53,991 bases of DNA. Source: Alloalcanivorax gelatiniphagus. GTDB lineage: Bacteria; Pseudomonadota; Gammaproteobacteria; Pseudomonadales; Alcanivoracaceae. Position 1 is the first letter of the stretch; each line of letters starts with the position of its first letter. The translations under genes were made by a program, and so were the position numbers. Positions 51,145 through 53,991 of the stretch are shown piece by piece. The DNA lies in contig NZ_VCQT01000039.1 in the NCBI RefSeq assembly GCF_005938655.1, positions 1 through 53,991 on the forward strand, read 5' to 3'. Below the pieces are notes generated by a model. The model was not told the origin of the DNA. It searched no databases and saw nothing but the letters and a program-made list of their open reading frames with translations.

Positions 51145-51314
51145 CGCTCCTGCTCCTTCCGCCAAACCCATGCTTCAGCCTAAGGCGCGGCTCCGCACCG
51201 GTCTGTAGGAAATCCCTGTCTTTTCCCGTAAGCCATCGGATACGCCGCATTCCCCCTTCCACGCCGGCCTGCGCTACACTATCCGGCCCTGAACACCCGG
51301 CAGCAGAGGATCCC

Positions 51315-53162
51315 ATGCCCCAGTACCGTTCCCGCACCACCACCCATGGCCGCAACATGGCCGGCGCCCGCGCCCTGTGGCGTGCCACCGGCATGAAGGA
51401 CGACGATTTCGGCAAGCCGATCATCGCCATCGCCAACTCCTTCACCCAGTTCGTGCCAGGCCATGTGCACCTGAAAGACATGGGCCAGCTGGTGGCCGGC
51501 GAAGTGGAGCGGGCCGGCGGCATCGCCAAGGAGTTCAACACCATCGCCGTGGACGACGGCATCGCCATGGGCCACGACGGCATGCTCTATTCGCTGCCCA
51601 GCCGCGACATCATCGCCGACTCCGTGGAGTACATGGTCAACGCCCACTGCGCCGACGCCCTGGTGTGCATCTCCAACTGCGACAAGATCACCCCGGGCAT
51701 GCTGATGGCCGCCATGCGCCTGAACATCCCGGTGATCTTCGTGTCCGGCGGGCCCATGGAAGCGGGCAAGACCAAACTGGGCGAACAGAAGCTGGACCTG
51801 GTGGACGCCATGGTGATGGCCGCCGACGACAAGGTGGACGACGCCACCGTGGCCGAGGTGGAACGCTCCGCCTGCCCCACCTGCGGTTCCTGCTCCGGCA
51901 TGTTCACCGCCAACTCCATGAACTGCCTCACCGAAGCCCTGGGCCTGTCGCTGCCCGGCAACGGCTCGCTGCTGGCCACCCACGCCGACCGCCGCGAGCT
52001 GTTCCTGGAAGCCGGCCGGCGCATCGTCGATCTGGCCCGGCTCTACTACGAGCAGGACATGGAGAACGTGCTGCCGCGCAACATCGCCTCGGTGAAGGCG
52101 TTCGAGAACGCCATGAGCCTGGACATCGCCATGGGCGGTTCCACCAACACCGTGCTGCACCTGCTGGCCGCCGCCCAGGAAGGCGAAGTGCCCTTCACCA
52201 TGAGCGATATCGACCGGCTCAGCCGCAAGGTGCCCTGTCTGTCCAAGGTGGCGCCGGCCACCCAGAAATACCATATGGAAGACGTGCACCGCGCCGGCGG
52301 CGTGATGGGCATCCTCGGCGAGCTGGACCGGGCCGGGCTGCTGCACAACGACATCCCCATGGTGCACTCGGCCACGGTGGCGGAAGCCCTGGAACACTAC
52401 GACGTGATGCGCACCGCCGACGAGGGCGTGAAAAAGATGTTCACCGCCGGCCCGGCGGGCATCCCCACCCAGACCGCCTTCAGCCAGGACACCCGCTGGG
52501 ACAGCCTGGACACGGACCGCGCCGAAGGCTGCATCCGCGACTATGAGCACGCCTACAGCAAGGACGGTGGCCTGGCGGTGCTGTACGGCAACATCGCCGA
52601 GCGCGGCTGCATCGTGAAGACCGCCGGCGTGGACGACTCGATTCTCAAATTCACCGGCCGCGCCCGGGTGTTCGAGTCCCAGGACTCGGCGGTGCGCGCC
52701 ATCCTCGGCGACCAGATCGTCGCCGGCGACGTGGTGGTGATCCGCTACGAAGGCCCGAAAGGCGGCCCGGGCATGCAGGAAATGCTCTACCCCACCAGCT
52801 ACCTGAAATCCAAGGGCCTGGGCAAGCAGTGCGCGCTGCTCACCGACGGCCGTTTCTCCGGCGGCACCTCCGGCCTGTCCATCGGCCACGCCTCCCCGGA
52901 AGCGGCGGAAGGCGGCGCCATCGGTCTGGTGGAGGAAGGCGACACCATCGAGATCGATATCCCGGAACGCACCATCCGGCTGGCGGTGAGCGACCAGGAA
53001 ATGGCCGATCGCCGCGAGCGCATGGAGAAGCGCGGCAAGCTGGCCTGGAAGCCCAAGGAAATCCGCCAGCGCAACGTGTCCACGGCACTGCGCGCCTACG
53101 CGGCCCTGACCACCAGCGCCGACCGCGGCGCGGTGCGCGATCTCAGCCAGATCGGCCAGTAA
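51315..53162 (+). CDS. ilvD: Dihydroxy-acid dehydratase
   Basis: 615 residues, the usual length of the Fe-S IlvD. It dehydrates dihydroxy acids to the keto acids used by IlvE. The cluster cysteines are seen in [15 protein letters not shown] near 122 and [19 protein letters not shown] near 195; [16 protein letters not shown] follows. [20 protein letters not shown] near 515 is the C-terminal signature. AGGA four bases before ATG sets the start. TACACT at 51275-51280 is a possible -10. It begins 17 bases before the next gene's start after its own stop. Confidence 0.97.
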   Translation: MPQYRSRTTTHGRNMAGARALWRATGMKDDDFGKPIIAIANSFTQFVPGHVHLKDMGQLVAGEVERAGGIAKEFNTIAVDDGIAMGHDGMLYSLPSRDIIADSVEYMVNAHCADALVCISNCDKITPGMLMAAMRLNIPVIFVSGGPMEAGKTKLGEQKLDLVDAMVMAADDKVDDATVAEVERSACPTCGSCSGMFTANSMNCLTEALGLSLPGNGSLLATHADRRELFLEAGRRIVDLARLYYEQDMENVLPRNIASVKAFENAMSLDIAMGGSTNTVLHLLAAAQEGEVPFTMSDIDRLSRKVPCLSKVAPATQKYHMEDVHRAGGVMGILGELDRAGLLHNDIPMVHSATVAEALEHYDVMRTADEGVKKMFTAGPAGIPTQTAFSQDTRWDSLDTDRAEGCIRDYEHAYSKDGGLAVLYGNIAERGCIVKTAGVDDSILKFTGRARVFESQDSAVRAILGDQIVAGDVVVIRYEGPKGGPGMQEMLYPTSYLKSKGLGKQCALLTDGRFSGGTSGLSIGHASPEAAEGGAIGLVEEGDTIEIDIPERTIRLAVSDQEMADRRERMEKRGKLAWKPKEIRQRNVSTALRAYAALTTSADRGAVRDLSQIGQ

Positions 53163-53179
53163 CCGCGGAGGGCCAGGGA

Positions 53180-53991
53180 TGAGCCTGCAACGCCGCCTGA
53201 TGCCCTACCTGGCCCGGCTGCTTACCAGCCCGGGCCGGGAACGCTGGCGCCGCCGTCTGCTGGAAGCACGCCGGCGGCTGCGGCGGCGGCCCCATGAAGC
53301 GGTGTTTTACTTCCGCATCGACGACCCCTATTCCCTGCTGATGGCCCAGGTGCTGCCGGCCTTCGGCGAGCACTTCGGGCTGCGCATCACGCCCCGGGTG
53401 ATGCTCTATCTGGACGCCAACCTCTACCCGGAACCGGACATGCTGCGCGCCCTGGCTCCCCGGGACGCCGCCGCCCTGGCCGGCCTGCACGGCCTCACCT
53501 TTCCCGAGCCGGCCACCCCGCCGGACCCGGCCCTGGCCCTGGCGGCCACCCGCTGCCTGCTCAAACACGAAGGCGACCCGCGCTTCTGGAGCCTGGCCCA
53601 TGCCCTGGGCCAGGCGCTCTGGGCCGACGACCAAACCCGGCTGGCGGAACTCACCGGCGAGCACGGTCAGCAGCCGGAGGATCAGGCCCAACTGGCCCTG
53701 GAAGCCCGCCGTGACCAGTTCCTGGTGGACGGCCACTACCTGACCGGCACCCTGCACTACCAGGGCGAGTGGTACTGGAGCGTGGAACGGCTCGACCATC
53801 TGGCCCGCCGACTGGAAGGGCTCGGCCTGGGCGGCGGGCCCTGGCCGCTGGACTACGGCGCCGCCAAGCGGGCCCGCCCGGACCGCCCGGCGGCGGCGCC
53901 GGGAACCCCGCCGGCGGTCTCCTTCTCGTTCCCCGGCCCCCCTTCCTATCTGGCCCTGGGGCGGGCCTTCCCCCTGGCGTGCCCCCTCTGC
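53180..53991 (+). CDS. DsbA-like thioredoxin-fold protein (cut by window end)
   Basis: About 270 residues are visible and the frame runs off the window without a stop. After a basic N-terminal region (RERWRRRLLEARRRLRRRPH) the stretch EAVFYFRIDDPYSLLMAQVL resembles the first strand and helix of DsbA/2-hydroxychromene-2-carboxylate isomerase-like proteins. No CXXC is seen where DsbA has one. A second start of the same kind, VSFSFPGPPSYLALGRAFPL, appears at the very end, so the full protein probably holds two such domains. GGAGGGCCAGGG precedes the ATG. It follows ilvD closely. Function unknown. Confidence 0.72.

Overview
The window is a high-GC (roughly two-thirds G+C by eye) chromosomal segment of a Gram-negative gammaproteobacterium. 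The order glnE - ilvE - waaF - waaC - waaG - waaP follows the Pseudomonas pattern. The lipoprotein signals, flavin monooxygenase and GTAG-headed palindromic repeats would suit an Alcanivorax/Alloalcanivorax-type or Pseudomonas-type organism; the assignment is inferred from gene content only. There are no tRNAs, rRNAs, insertion sequences, prophage genes or CRISPR arrays. Most long frames opposite genes are high-GC shadows and were left out.

Layout. 1-5.4 kb: palindromic repeats, an AMP-dependent acyl-CoA synthetase, a 41-residue membrane protein, a secreted beta-propeller-type lipoprotein behind a PhoB-box-like sequence, and a divergent SnoaL-like/MarR pair. 5.4-19.0 kb: a cobalamin block. 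cobU lies behind marR; cobS-cobC-cobT (minus) and cbiB-cobD (plus) diverge; a cobalamin riboswitch precedes btuB-btuF-btuC-btuD-cbiA-cobO, and cobQ follows. Together they cover uptake plus every step from cobyrinic acid to the finished cofactor, with no corrin-ring-building gene in view. 19.0-27.9 kb: repeats, a LamG-metallophosphoesterase lipoprotein, a PhnZ/MIOX-like HD protein divergent from a Crp-like regulator, cysQ, nudE, a perfect 16 x 12-bp tandem array, and a Baeyer-Villiger-type flavoprotein divergent from an AraC regulator.

28.0-41.1 kb: an LPS core region. hldE diverges from a plus-strand run (O-antigen-ligase-like, LpxL-type acyltransferase, second ligase-like protein, GT4). This run converges on a tightly coupled minus-strand operon (waaF, InaA-like kinase, waaC, waaG, waaP, GT2, and a protein with two fused kinase folds). 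41.1-54.0 kb: ilvE, glnE, a lone GspE/PilB-type ATPase, a DUF47 protein with the Pit phosphate transporter, argA, a vapBC toxin-antitoxin pair with a palindromic operator, ilvD, and a DsbA-like protein cut by the window end.

The most unusual features are these. GTAG-headed repeats supply the in-frame stop codon of cobQ, hldE and the flavin monooxygenase, and a repeat stem supplies that of cobU. An approximately 150-bp composite repeat occurs in opposite orientation on both sides of the 19-kb acyl-CoA synthetase/B12 block. The Crp-like regulator pairs a substituted recognition helix with a matching altered operator. The LPS operon carries four kinase-like folds. No wholly new multi-gene system could be established from sequence alone.
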